Positions 15,359 to 30,100 of a stretch of DNA of 64,000 bases are shown here, piece by piece; position 1 is the stretch's first letter; the number at the start of each line of letters is the position of its first letter. Made by a program: the position numbers and the translations under genes. The stretch is from positions 24,261,888 through 24,325,887 of the forward strand of contig OX419341.1 of NCBI GenBank assembly GCA_948470475.1, read 5' to 3'. Source of the stretch: Galaxea fascicularis. Its lineage: Eukaryota > Cnidaria > Anthozoa > Scleractinia > Euphylliidae. The notes beneath the pieces were generated by a model that had not been told where the DNA came from, ran no database searches, and saw nothing but the letters and a program-made list of their open reading frames with translations.

Positions 15359-18300
15359 GTGCCCCACTCACGTATATGGGCCCTTTGATCCACAATCGCA
15401 TCGTTCCGGAAGGGTCCTCAGTCGATCTCAGTTGTGAGCTCAGCGATCCTACAGTGCAAGTAACCCTGTGGCAGATGTTGAGCTCAGGGGGAATGTACAC
15501 TCCCAAAAAGAATGTGGTGAAATGGGGACAGATCTTTACCCTTCACCGAGCATCCAAAAGTATGGAGGGAACTTACCTATGCAGGTCAAGACGACTACGA
15601 TTCACTGTGCGAATTGGGAGTGTTCATGTCACTCCAAAACACGAAGGTAAATAAATGGATATATTCGAATTGTTGTTGTATCTGTTGCTTTTTCCGTTGA
15701 TATGGTTAGTGCTGTGCAATATATGCAATATTTTCGTCTATATTCCCAGACCCTCCAACACTCAGCGTCGATCAAAGGAGCAAGACGGTTCTTCTCAACC
15801 GAGATGTAAACTTCACTTGCAATGCTTCAGGGACAAGAATTTCATCTGTCCAGTGGTACAAGTGGGCGCGGAAGCTTTCTCTACACCATCAAGTAGTCAG
15901 GAAGGAGGCAAGCATTAATGGGGAAACCTGGACTAATACCCTGATTTTTAAGAATGTGCAGATGAACAAAGCCGGGTGGTACGAGTGCCGTGTGTTTGAA
16001 AGTGGGCAGAATTATGGGTTTTGGTCTAAACACGAGAAGTTAACTGTGCTAGGTAAGAACGGGCGGAAATTAAGAGAAAACCCTCCAATGTTGGATCTAG
16101 ATTAGGGAAAAAGAAAGATAAAGGCCAGCTTTGACAGTTGAAGAAGTTGACTCCAAAAGTACGTGAACCAAAGATTTAGATCAAGAGTAAGATACTGGTT
16201 TTCTTTACGTCCTATTCTTGGGTTACGCCGTTATAAATAAGCAATAAGCCAAATAGTTTCAGTGATAAAGCTCTCGCACGTGAAAAAACCCAAACTATCC
16301 ATTTTTTTCGGAACGTTTTTCATGGCCATGAATTACACTGCGTCCACCGTGAAACCCCCGGCCTGAAACATTTACATTAATGTTATCATCACCTGTGTGT
16401 GTTTCTTCCCGGAAAGTTACACAGCCGCTAAAATCTAATTAAGAGACAAAACTAACCACTTGAGCAGGTTTGAAAATTGGAACATCATATTTCTGTGGAA
16501 ACAGCAGTAGCCAGAGAATTTCTATTGTTAAAATGACGCCCTAAATTTGTTTCCTTTCCGAAGATGGTGTCAGCTATAGAAATCTTCAAGGTCATTTTTG
16601 CTGTATATCTAACACAATAATAATAATGATGATGATGATGATGACTTAACTTCTAAGTATTGACTTTATTTACTCAGATAAAACCGAATGCCCAGAACTT
16701 AATGGCGATTTTGCTGACCCTCAAAGCACCACGGGATATCTCCATTGCAGTGGTGGCATAAGTACCCGGATGAACTGCTCGAAAGGAATGGAATGGAAAG
16801 ACGACAAGAAATCTTGTGGTATCCCAGGTACGTACTCTTCTACAGCTATCACAGTCGCAACAAAATATCCTTGCTTCTATTTTGATTAAATTTTGTATGT
16901 GTTGTACGTATGTAGGTGTACTCTTTCAGTGACATTGGTATTCATTACTTCATATTCAGTTGTTAACGCAATTGCATATAATTGCGTTAACAACCGCGAG
17001 GACCAGTCTTCATTTGATTTCATTTCCGCAGTTCATGCCCGGGAGTTCATGTATATGATTCATTTCATATTCACCACTAACGTAGAGTAAATCTCCAGGT
17101 CTTCCAACAATAGTCCAACATTTTATATTTCGATGACTGCTGCCTGGTAGAATGGAATAATAAATGCATTTGTTTCCCAAGAAACGTTAAAAGGTCAAAT
17201 AAATCCGTCCCTTTCTTATGAATCATTCTATTCGTTATTCTTTAAAGGACTCTACTGTGAGCTCTTACACAACAAAAATAGCGACAATTCTATTTACCGT
17301 TTTCAGCAAAACTAATCAAGTGGGAATCGAGTGCTGGTTTCAAGAAAATCGTAAAAACTGTTGGAGAATCAGTAATATTTGACTGTCGATTGAGTGACCC
17401 AAATGCAAGAGTAAAACTGCGGCAAAAGGTGTCTTCTGGAGTGTTCATCGAGCGATTCACAGATGGATGCAGATTAAGTCGCGCGGGCCAGAAGTTTGTT
17501 ATCCACGGTGTGAATATCAAGGACTTTGGGATTTACTACTGCGAGGCTCCTCAAGTGAAGATCAGAAGAAAAGAGGAGGCTTTCTTATACATCAATCCAG
17601 GTAAACTTGATTAGACGTGCGAATAAGTGTAATTTAAAGGCAAGACAAACAAAGAAAAACAGTACAGTCGAATCTCCCTTTGCCTACACCTTCCGAAAGC
17701 GACTGCTTTTCCAAATACCAACGTTTTTCCTGTGAGTGTAATCTCGTAAACCATCGCCACTATTTTTCGAGCTGGTACTGTTTCTTTTTTTCTTTTTAAA
17801 CCTGCCGTAAGAATTGCCACTCTTCAGGAGCGCAACAACTGTTAGTCGTCACATTTTCGCTCTCTCCCCCAACACCAGAGATAAATATTACAAAACGGAT
17901 GTTTTCCCCTATGTAGACACACACATTAGGCTATTCTGCTATTGCCTCAAGCTAAATGACTCAAAGTGTAGACGCTTTGTGGTCTGAACGTTCCTACGCG
18001 ACCACTTCCAACAACCGACCGCCTCTGCTTGACACTTTGATTGTTCGCTCACGGAAGGCTCAACTATACGTCACTTCTAGAATGAGGCGCTTGCATGCGT
18101 AGAGAATTCAACGTTGAAGATGAGAACCTGAGAAAGCTGTCATGTTAACGAGCGGAAATTATTCAGCGCCATCTTGTTTACAGACAGAAAGACATGTACA
18201 GTGTAAGGCCAGCTGGTGTGGGCTACACACGATTTTCGCGGCAAAACGTTCTCCAAAGAAAGCAAGTTTAATGTCTCCCAAGTAAACTGTATTCCAATGA

Positions 18301-19836
18301 TTGTGGGCAATGATTGTGGGCAGCACAATGAACGGAAAGCTATTCCACTCACTCTGATAACAGAATAGAGTGGATTTCAACTGGTGTCGTAAAACCGTAA
18401 CCAAAGTTCTTACTCTAACCAATCACAAGACAGCTCACTGAACCAATCAGAAACTGAAGTAATGACAGGAAACCGCTGACAAGCGCGAGAAAATTCGCGC
18501 GTGCAGTGGCACGAGTTTTGCCAACCAACACAGAGCGAAGTAAAGCAAATGCGAATTACTTTCATTTGAACATCGCCCTAAGTACCAAAAGAACACTAAC
18601 ACCATCTATTCCGAGTACTTTTGATGGCCCCCAGGTGGGAGCACTCGCCTCCCACCAATGTGGCCTGGGTTCGATTCCCGGACTCATGTGTGGGTCGCGC
18701 TTGTTTTTAGTGCTCTTGTTTACTCCGAGAGGTTTTCACTCCGGGTACTCCGGTTTACCCAGCATTTCCAAATTCCAATTCGATCTGCATAGTGTCCCCA
18801 ATTAGTGGTGGGATGTACTGCCTGCAGCCATATATGAGAATTTAAAGGCAACCACAAGTCTTAATTCCTATTTTTTTTTTCCATTTTCGTTTCTTCCAGC
18901 TCCGATATCTGCCATTTACCAAGGATACAGAAATCTGTTTGTGACATCTGGAAGCTCTTTGGACTTGAACTGTGGCGCTCTTAACGTGTTTCAACCTCGC
19001 ATGTATCTGGAGATAATTCGCATGGATGGCATTACCCAACTCACGCCTGATGGCTACAAAGTCACCTTGACAGACAGGATCATAACAATCCATGGACTGG
19101 ACTCTAGTATGCAGGGGAAAATTGTCTGCAAAGTTGTGTCATCCTGTGCCAGGACTAGAGCGGATGTGGACCTGGGATTCCTGTTACCAATTCCAGGAAA
19201 GGGTGAGTACAAGTAGAAGCCATTGATTTCCTGGAATAAAAAGTTTTCAAGCCGCCGGCTGCTCAAGCGATGCAATCTCAGACCGAAGTATATTGAAGGC
19301 CAAAACAGGAGGAGCGCTACGACACACAAAACAACGAAGACGGCCAAGTGCTCAACTCAACTTTTTAATTAGTCCAGAATATGCAAATTAAACATACGTG
19401 CGTCACGTGACGTCACCCAATACATTGCACAGAGCAATTTCTTGATCATGAACTGATTCGTCTACTTTCCATTGCGAGACGACAGTCAGAAAAGCAAATT
19501 CTAAGTAATATTTACCGAGGTTTAGAGGTAAATTAGCCAGTTTAGAAAAAGATAAAATGCTCACGGGCCCGGGGTTGCCTTTAAAGTAGCTCCTCAGGCA
19601 AGATTACCCGTTCGGGACGCCAGGCTTGAGATTTTTTACAGTGGCCAGTTTATCTTAACTTAGTGAATGATGCATATGAAAGAAATCATATGTGAACTGC
19701 GGATATGAAATCAAACGAGGAATGATCGTCGAAGTTGTGATCGCAATTTTTGCAATTGCGTCAAGAAGCCTGAAAAAAAATTCAGGACTTCAACGGGGCT
19801 TGAACTCGTGACCTCGCGATTCCGGTGCGATGCTCT

Positions 19837-19871
<35 letters not shown>

Positions 19872-21146
19872 AGGTCAATTTTGGGTTCATATGTTCCCGT
19901 GAAAGATATGTGAGTGAATGATGCATATGAAAGAAATCTTATGTGAACTGCGGATATGAAATCAAACGAGGAATGATCGTCGAAGTTGTGATCGCAATTT
20001 TTGCAATTGCGTAAAGAAGCCTGAAAAAAAAATTCAGGACTTCAACGGGGCTTGTACCCGTGACCTCGCGATTCCGGTGCGATGCTCTACCAACTGAGCT
20101 ATGAAGCCACCGACGTTGGGAGCAGGTCAATTTTGGGTTCATATGTTCCCGTGAAAGATATGTAAGTGAATGATGCATATGAAAGAAATCATATGTGAAC
20201 TACGGATATGAAATTATTAGGAGCTCTATGAGAGAACGCTCTATATCCATATGTTTTAAGATTGCATTTGGGTACAATTAAGAGTTTTTTTTCTGAGAAG
20301 ATCTTAGGTTTCTATTAGGAAAGTATGGTTTTATGTTTTTCTTTGTACAGGAACGCCTCCAATACCAGTGGTATCACCCGTATCCCCACTCGTCAAAGAA
20401 GGCGACAGTTTAGTCATCAAATGTTCAGTTTCTGAAGACAAGGAGGTAAATACTCTTGAATGGTACAAGGACAAGAAACCTGTGACTCGTAATGCAGTGG
20501 TTATGTCTGCTTTCGAGAGCATCCTCAGAGTAAACAATGTCACGAAGTCAGATGCAGGGGATTACGAATGCAGAGTGACAGATTTTGGTGTGGGATATTG
20601 GTACAAATCAGTGTCAGTAAACGTTAAAGGTAAGTACGGAACACTTGGCAGGATTTTTGGCAACGCCGCCATGGCAACCTGGCAACCTGGAAATTTCATG
20701 ATGACCACAATGTTCAAACGACTTCTTGCAAGAAAGAAGAAAGGTGAAGTATTCGTCATTTTGGAAGCGTGGTGCAAACAAACGCCTGAGTCTGCCATGG
20801 TAGCAATCCCTCTGACGTCCGACAACGAGTTGGCGTGTCACCGTCCAGCTCTAGGTTTCGTAAGAGGGGGTGGGGGGGGGGGGATTTTCCGGACGATCAC
20901 ACAAGCCACCCACTCTCTTGTATGCACAATAATGTACACAAGAACGACAACTCATTAGGTGGGTTCACACTAGACATTTCAAGTGCACTTGATATGTGGT
21001 TGAAGTGCACTTGAGATGAACTTGTGTGTGAACGGTTGTCGTTTCACTTGACTGATCGTACTTAGTCGCCACAGAAACGTCAAAACATCAAAATACCGAA
21101 AGTGCACTCTCAAATAAGGTCGAAACCTTCCTTGAAACTGCACTGA

Positions 21147-21184
<38 letters not shown>

Positions 21185-24100
21185 AAACCCACCTATTGTT
21201 CAGCTCGGAGTCACACAGTGCCACTTCTATAGCTTCAGACACAAAGCAGGTAGAGGCTAATATTTGCTTATGTCTTTGTTTCTGTTAAGATAACGACCGA
21301 TTTATGACTACACCGTCACAAAGCACGACTGTACCAATTACAACCTCGACACAAGTAACAGCTACACCTCCAGTGATTGCTATCCGCCCGTATCAACCAG
21401 TGGATATCAGTTGTGACATGTTTCGCCCTGATATGCAGTTGGATTTATGGCAAGAGGTCTCACCAGGAACAGTAATTCAAAGAATACCAGACGGGATCTC
21501 ACTCATTCGTCAAGGCAACGTGTTCACAATTAGTCAAGGAAGATCCATCGACAAAGGGACCTATTACTGCCACGCTGATGGCTATCGGAAAGTTCCTTCA
21601 GTTGTTCTAATGCATGCAAGCGATGGTAAGATTCCTGGAACCAACCGTCTATGAATAGAATGGCCCATTGTCAGTGAGTTTCTGCTTGCGCGGGCGTTGC
21701 TAGTTGAAATATGACCTAACTTGTTGAATTTCTTACGACTCTATTCCGACACCTTTTCAGTTGTAACTTCTCGTCAGTTCCTGTGGATGTTTTCATTTGC
21801 TGGTAACGGGGCAATTTTTTGGGGGAAGCCAAAGTTTCTCTCAAACGGGTGGTTTTCTTTAATGCTTGTTACTATTCCTGACAGGATTTTACTACTAAAC
21901 TTCAAAAGCAGGATGTAGCCACTAGAGTCCGATTCTCGAAAGTTTCGATTAAATCATTGGGTGCGAAGACTATTTTAAGTGCAAAGTATTCGTGACAATT
22001 GACTCGGTAAACCAGCTAGTACGTAAACAATACAGTGTATCAAAGAAAAATATCAGTTCTTTTTTAGGAAGCCGAGAGTACCAATTCGCTTTTGGTTTTC
22101 ATTATTTCCAGGACTTTCGGCCCCTAACAACTCAGTTTGGATTCCAAACTCATCTCGAGACATTGATTACAACGGAGGAGCAAATATCGTTTGCATCGTG
22201 CAGTCCAAAGTTCCTGCAGATTGGAGCATGTGGTTGACGACTGACGAGTCCGGCAGCACTGAGAAAAACTTGACCGATAGGCATACTGTTAAAGCCAAAA
22301 CACTTGGCTGGTTTACGGAGCTTGTTCTACAGATCAGAAATGCAACTGAAGAGGATGCTGGGACATACATTTGCCGTGCTGCGGTTGGAGCTGACACTGA
22401 AGAACATAGCGCGCGCTTGGCAGTTAAAGGTATCAGTGAGGGGTGAAGAGGGGATATATAAGTAGTATACTAGGCATGGAATTAAACCGTTGGCATGAAA
22501 AAATACAAATACGTTTTGGAGACTGCATTTGGGTAGAAAACATGAGCGCTTCTGAAAACATATTGGCCTTTTAAGCCCTCTCAGAACGGGTTTCATCCCT
22601 GGTATGTGGGTTTATCAGTTTACACTGGAGTGCTTAGTGTCATAATTTTGAGATCCGTACAAATCTGCTTTTCAGTGAACGTGATGATGAACAGATGATA
22701 AAAGCTTTACCCTTGTTCACTCAAAGATAAATTACGAAGTACTCAGGCATACATATACGATGAATTTGTAAATGATCATCGCAGTTATGAACACCACTTG
22801 AGCAGCAATGAAAATAACTACTTTATTTGTACTGTTGCCCAAGCAGTTTTCATAACTGTGATGATTACTTAGTACATCTTCATTCTTTAACCCGAAGTTG
22901 AAATGTAGGATTGCATATATTTACATTCACATATACGTCACACTTTGTATAGATGAGTATAGCCTAGAAAGCGTACTGGAAGAGCGAAATCAAGCGCGCG
23001 CGAAGCGATGGGAGAGAGTGCGGACATCGCGCGGACCGCGACGGAAGGGTTCGCTTCCGCAGCACCTCCCACGCTACACGCGCGCAAGCACTTTCTCCTT
23101 TTTCTTTCTCTTTCCATCGCCTACAACGCAGGCCAAGGTAAATATGGCCGGACCTTTTTTTGAGATCTCTATACTTACTCGATGCTTTTGCTTCCATATC
23201 TGGTCTGAAAGTTAATTATGAGAAAACTGAAGCCCTCTGGATTGGCGCCTCTAAAAGTTCGAATCTCATCTTCCCTTCAAGCAAACCTATCACTTGGGCT
23301 GACGAGAAGGTCTTCGCTTTGGGAGTTTGGTTCTCGACGTCGGAAGATAGGTCCCTAGATTTAAACTTTACTGAGAAAATTGAGAAAATAAAGGGTATCT
23401 TAGACAACTGGTCGGCGAGAAGACTAACCCTTCTGGGTAAAATTACAATCATAAAAACCCTAGCCGTATCCCAAATCGTTTACATATTGTCATCTCTTCC
23501 AACACCTCCTGACATAATCAAAAAAATCAACTCCATATTGTATGATTTCCTTTGGGACGGTAAGGGTGATAAAATCAAAAGGACGACAATGATTAATAAT
23601 TACGAGAAAGGAGGACTTAAGATGCTAGATATTCAAAGTTTTATCGAATCCTTGAAAATGAAATGGATCCAAGGGTATTTAAATGAAGAAAACAAAGGGA
23701 AGTGGAAACTCTTTTTTGATCATTACTTGGGGAAGTATGGAGGCAAATTACTGTTCAGAAGCAATTTAAAGCAACACGATTCAACACTGATCAACCTCAA
23801 GGAACCTTTCTTGAAGGAAATCATACAGTACTGGACCAAATTTAACTTCAAAGACGAGAATCTAGACTTTGCATCCACGTATATATGGTATAATTCTCTC
23901 ATTAGAATCGAGAATCGCCCATTCTTTTACAAATCATGGCTGAGCGCAGGGATAAAGGAGGTCAGAGATCTGTTAGATAGCAACCAGAAGTTTCTAACCT
24001 ACAACGCTTTTATTGATAACTATAGAATCAAAACCAATTATCTTGAATATCACAAATTGATATCTGCTGTTGCACATTACAAGAAAGTATACTCTACAAC

Positions 24101-27100
24101 CTGTCATAATACAACCCCAGAGGATCTAGTTGACCGCCTTCTGCATCATGTCAAAGTTTCCAAAAAAATATACGAATTTCTAATAAATAAAAAAGTTTCT
24201 ACGCCATCTAAGACTCAGGCTAAGTGGTTGGAAGAGAGAGTCCTTCTTTGTAATCCTAATACAACAGTAAATTGGAAAAGCACGTACTGTCTACCATTTC
24301 TGTGTACAAGGGAGTCAAAGCTAAGAGTCTTCCAGTTTAAATTTCTTCACAGAAAAATCGCTACAAATGACTTTCTGCACAAGATAGGTATTAAACAAAG
24401 CGATTCCTGTTCCTTTTGCGAGGAAGAAAAAGAAACCCTTGTTCATCTATTTTGGACTTGTAAACACACACACAACTTCTGGAAGAACATTTTCGAGTGG
24501 ATTTCTCAAAACGTTACAGATTTAGAAAGTGTCTCCCCTTCCTTGTCTCTCTGTTTTGGTCTGATTGACAGTACAAAAGATTTTCTCTTTCATCACTTAC
24601 TCCTTATATCTAGACATTACATATACACTTGCAGACTTGGGAACAAGTTTCCTAAATTGCAAGTGTATATACAACTAGTTATCAATTCAATGGAAATGGA
24701 AAAGCAAACTGCTTTTTTCAACAACGACTCCAACCTTTGTGCTCAGAAATGGTCTCGCCTGAAGATGAACCTCTCACGAAATATGTCGTACCAGCATACA
24801 TATCGTGTATAAGCAGTGTGAAGCGTAGAATCTTTTAACTAACTTTAAACCAAAATACCTTGTATGACCCTTTTGTGTGTGTGTTTTTGTATTGTGTAAT
24901 AATATATCCATGTAAATATTAGTATATGTATGTTAATAAAAAAAAAAATAAATAAATGTCAAGCTCAAAAAAAAAAAAAAAAAAAAAAATATGGCCGGAC
25001 CAGTATAACGTGGGAGATCGAAAATATACGCGCTTCCCAAGCGGAATTAGTACAGGAAATTGTACGACCTCGAGTACAATTCAGGATTAATAGGTACGAC
25101 TGATTTTGAAAGTTCTCAAAATTGCACGAGCATTTAGGCGAGTGCAATTTGAGAACTTTTGAAATCACGAATATACAAGAAGGTCGTGTGATTTTTCATT
25201 TATAGTACATTCAACAAAATTACGAACTTACGCGCCATTGTCATGGAAACTTAATAGGTACTCCTTCGGAGTACTATTTGGGATTAATTGTACTGCTCTC
25301 GACTAATCAGAATTGAGTAATTTTGTTGAAAGTAGTATAAGCGTCAACAACTGTTCGATTTAGTTTGATTATGACCTGCTCTATACATATAGTGCTCGGC
25401 ATTTAATCTATAACCAAATGATAAAAGTAAGAATCGTTTCTTGTATCATGCTTCACAGCTCTAGCCAAAGCTCAAGTTCTCTTGCATTCAGGATCACAAG
25501 TAGTAAACGAATCGCAGTCTGCAAGCTTTTGGTGCAAAGTAGGAGGGTCACCTCAACCCCAAGTAACTTGGCAAAAACTCGGTCAACCAGTGGGAGAATG
25601 CAGTCTTAGATGGGGAGCTGTAAATTGCCGCTCGTTCTTCGAGCGCCACGTGGTAGCATTTAGTAAAGGAACGTCATTCCTGCGCGTTTCAACGGCGAAT
25701 TTTCACAAAGACTCTGGAGAGTATTCATGCCACGTCAAGAATTTAGCAGGAAGTGAAAACGTCACGTTTCAATTAACGATCCAAGGTAAACCACTTATTA
25801 TTCAATGTTTAAGTCTGCGAAAAAATTATCTTCGCTGTTGTATTGTTATCTTGGTGCTAGAAGCAAATGCGAAACCGAAGAAGCCGAGAAAGAAGACGAC
25901 AACGATACAACCTAGAAAATGTATCTGGATTACGTTAATATCATCAAATCTTTGTCAGACCTCTGCACCTCTTTGCAAACTTAATATGCTCTACTCAGCA
26001 CCAATGTTGTTCGATAAATTTCCACTCCTTTTGTAAGTTAATGTATTTTGGTCTCGAGTAAGTGCGAATTTTGCCTTTCCACTATCTTCGTAAAATCCTG
26101 CTGTGTAAGTAATCTAGGTGTTGAAAAATTATCTTTTTAGTGAAACCTTCTATCGTAAAGAACGCCAGTGAGCGCATTATGATAATTCAAGCGAGTGACA
26201 GAGTTTCCTTGTCCTGTAACATCCGTCATGGCATTCCTTCACCTGTCGTCTCGTGGTGGAATCAAACGTGTGCCAAGGACAGTCCAGAGTGCAAACCCGT
26301 CTCCCAGGGATGGGGAAGAATGGAACCTGATAATACAAGCTTAATAGTGATTCCTCCAAACCAAGAGCATGCGCTTTATAGGTGCACTGCTGAGAATTGG
26401 TTGGGACGTGATGACGTGTTATACACTATCCTCAGACAGCCAGGTAGCTATCAAGAAAGCCTTTCTTGTGTGTCAGGTTTTGGTCTTTTGACCATCTGTC
26501 GCATGATGAAAAGAAGTCCACTTGAAGTAAACACAAACTGTACCAAACGTTTTTAAGTGTGATTGCGCAATTGATAACCTTTTTGATGCCTGATTGTTTA
26601 CCAGGGACAAACTCATTTTTAAGACATAGTTTTAAAGAAGGAGAGTAAAATTTGTTTTTATGGACTCTTTATATGGTACCGTCTAAGGTTTACCCTTAAC
26701 CAAACTACAACAACAAATGACTTAACCTGAACAATGTTAACTTCGAAACTTGAAGGAATTGTTTTTACGTAGGACGTTAGAGTCATGTTTCATGTTTCAC
26801 GTTCATGTTTTGGTGTCACTCGTGTAGGCTTCTCTCCGTTGAGGGTGCTCTCCACAATCTGCCTACAACGAGACTCAACCGTCAAACATTTTATTTCCTG
26901 CAGACGTGAAACCTCCTAACATCATCAACGTTATGCCAAGGATACTTGCAAACGCTACCCAAACCACAAAGCTGGTTTGTGAGACACACGATCACGCTGT
27001 ATTTTCGGATGTGGAGTGGTTCAAAGATGGCGCTCAGGTTGGGAGCTGTACAGGTAGACTACAGCAAAACAAAACATGTCGTCTCCATGGTGACGAAGCA

Positions 27101-30100
27101 AAGTACACGATAACCTGGACAGGATCAGGTGCCGAGCTGAAGATCAAAAATGTTTTTCATCCTTTCGACAGCGGAAACTTTACTTGTGTTGTTAGTAATG
27201 CTGCTGGTGTGGACGCAAAAACGATTACTGTGGATGTCCTCGGTGAGTATGTCAACGTGCCTTGATAACAATTTCATCAATATTCAGGAACGAAACACCA
27301 CTAGGAACGCCGTGTTCCAAAGGTCATTATCCAGAGGCGGTAAAGCACATGCGTTTTGTGTTTTGCGAACAAATCCCCAAATATATACAACTATCGAATC
27401 GATTGCCCACTTAGTGAAATGCAAACTGTCTGGAATACACTCTAAGCAAAGAAGGAAGTTTGTACTTTATTTCAAAGCACTGGCCGGAACTCCAATTGGC
27501 TACTCAATTTTCGCTTTATTTCCTTCTAGTTAGGCACTATTATTTCCATTTCAAACTCCACGCATTATCCTCGTGCCCTTCTTTCCTCAATCTTATGCAA
27601 AATAAAAATTAAGTTTTTGAGGCTGACTTACCACTGGTTTGATTTGTATACTCGCAAAGAGTTGTTCACAGCACTGTAGATTAATAGTGTAGCCTTCATT
27701 CCATGAATCACTATGTCCAGTTAATTTTCCGCAATTTTTGCTGTAATTGTCTAGAAAAACCGATTCTTAACAAGAAGAACGACACAGACTTCCGCATACT
27801 GGCTTTTGGAGCTGCCACTACGATCCAGTCCACCGCGTTACGCGGTCACCCCATACCTTTCTTTAAATGGTTTCAACAGCCAATCAGAGCATGCGCAAGC
27901 GGTTGCAAACCAGATGCGAGAAAATGGCGGCGAGTTTCCCGGAGCGTGATAAGTCCTTCTGCGCATGTGCCGTCCAGAATGAGCAGTCTATTCTTACCGC
28001 CAGCGAGATCCGGGTATTTTTTCCGATGTATTGCTGAAAATTCTCTTGGACATGACGAAGCGGTATATTTGGTGTATAGGATGGGTAAGAATTCTTAGAT
28101 TGATTCTTTGAAGATAATTACACACCCACAATTTTCCCCACTGTTTTCATTTTATTTCTTATGGTAATTGAATACAACCACAAGTCTCCCTTTACTACAC
28201 GATTAGATGGGTCGATTTGTCACAATTGCAGTGCTGCTTTAGTATGTTAGTGATGTTAAATACACTCCACTGCACGTGCAGCTATATTCCGCATATCGTG
28301 ACTACAATTCACTTGGGCACATCCGCGAGAAAACGTTCAGTCTTTAACCATGGTCTGGTATCAGGTCCTATGGTACGTTTATTAATGTTGTTATCCCTTA
28401 CTAGTAATCCTGGAGCCCGCTTTCTTAATCAAGTAATAGAGAGCTTTAGCAACGGCGGCGGCGGCGGCAACGTAAACGTCATTTCAAAATTTCATTTCTC
28501 GTTTTTTTAACTCTTTCGCGATTATTCCAATTTGTTTAACATGGAAAATGTTGAGGAACCGTCCAGGGTCTAAATTTCTATGAACGGCGTGAGAGTAAGA
28601 AAAACGAAGAAAAAATTTACCGTCATGCGCTCGCGTTCTCGAGAAAACCTAAAATTTGGTCATTTCACGTTGTTGTTTTGTAGAGGACGGCAAAGAAATG
28701 TGCCCATAATGTAAAACGAACATGAAGAACGATTGGGTTTGCTCATTAAGCCTATTGCTCTGTGGCGTTCTCGTTGCCGTTGCCGTCCTCTTTGCTTAAG
28801 CTCCTTTGTGTTGCTAGGGAGTGAAGAATAATACTAGGTATGAAAAATACTTGGAGAAGGGGATAAATGCAAGTTTTTCTAGAAGTGGTAAGTATCCTGA
28901 CAGCGTTTTAGTTCAGTCAAGACAATGCGAATGAGAGATTATGAAAGCATACAGTTTTGCATCAGTGTCCCATCACAACTATGCATTTCTTTGTTGATTA
29001 CTTTGCAGAGGCCAAGGCTATCTTACCAGAAATCACTCCCAACAAGGCAGCGCTGTACGTTGATGAAAAAAGCTCATTAAAGCTTGAGTGCCAAGCAAAA
29101 GCAGGGGATTTTCAGCACCTCACATGGCAAAAAAGAAATGGTGGCCAACCTCGGTCTGAACTCCAAAAAAACCAGCACAACTTGACAAACACGTTATCTA
29201 TTGAGCATGCCCAGTTAGAGGACGCTGATGATTACCTGTGTGTCGGTTGGACTAACAACGACACAAGGTTCTCAATGATTACAGTTGTCGTTAAAGGTAT
29301 TGTGGCTGTTTTTCTTTGATATTGCTTCTTCAGCCGGAGAAGGTAATTTGATTTGTTTTTTTTTTGGAATCCAGTCTCAGTGAAGTGAGTGAAAACACCG
29401 TTTGTTTGTTTCTTGTTGTTGTTTTGTGCGCGAAACAGTTTGAGTCAACATTCGGTGAGGTGACGAGCTAGCGTTCACGTTTTTATTTTTGATTGGTTAA
29501 TTGAAGAAGAATTGTCCCTTGCTCAAACGTTGCACTTGATCTGACAAAAATTCCTTACCTTTATAGCATATTACAACGCTCTTTCTCCCAAACGAACCTC
29601 ACCCTTAACCTTCTCTGAACCTGAAAATATTGTTTATTATTTTGTGTGTGTGCTGCATTGATTTAGATGCTCGGCTATTTGTGAATTTCCATTTCAAAGC
29701 GGAAATCTAAAGCTTAAACCACGTTATCCAGTTTATCTTACCGTCAAACTCTTATTTACCTTTCTTCTCTCCAGAGTTCACCGCTCCCGTTGTTTCGCTG
29801 TCTAACAAAACTATTCACGAGTCTCAGACGAACAAGACCATCCTACATTGTGCTATCGCATCAGGCTATCCAAAGCCCAACATCACGTGGTACAAAGATG
29901 GCGTCAAATTGACCCTGTATGCTCTTGGACCCAAGGATGATTGCAGAATAAATGGTTATCATTACATGGAAAAGTACGGACATCCTGCCACAGAGTACCT
30001 GGTGATATGCAAACCAAGCCACGTGCAGAACACGGGACTCTACAAATGTGTAGCTGAGAACCTCGTGAAAAAAGCTTGGATTGAAGGCTTTTTGAATGTT

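Noticed and set aside
22898..23215. 105-codon frame crossing into the LINE
   Set aside because: Joins CpG-rich intronic repeat DNA to the LINE insertion site; the junction is the LINE target duplication, so the frame is accidental.
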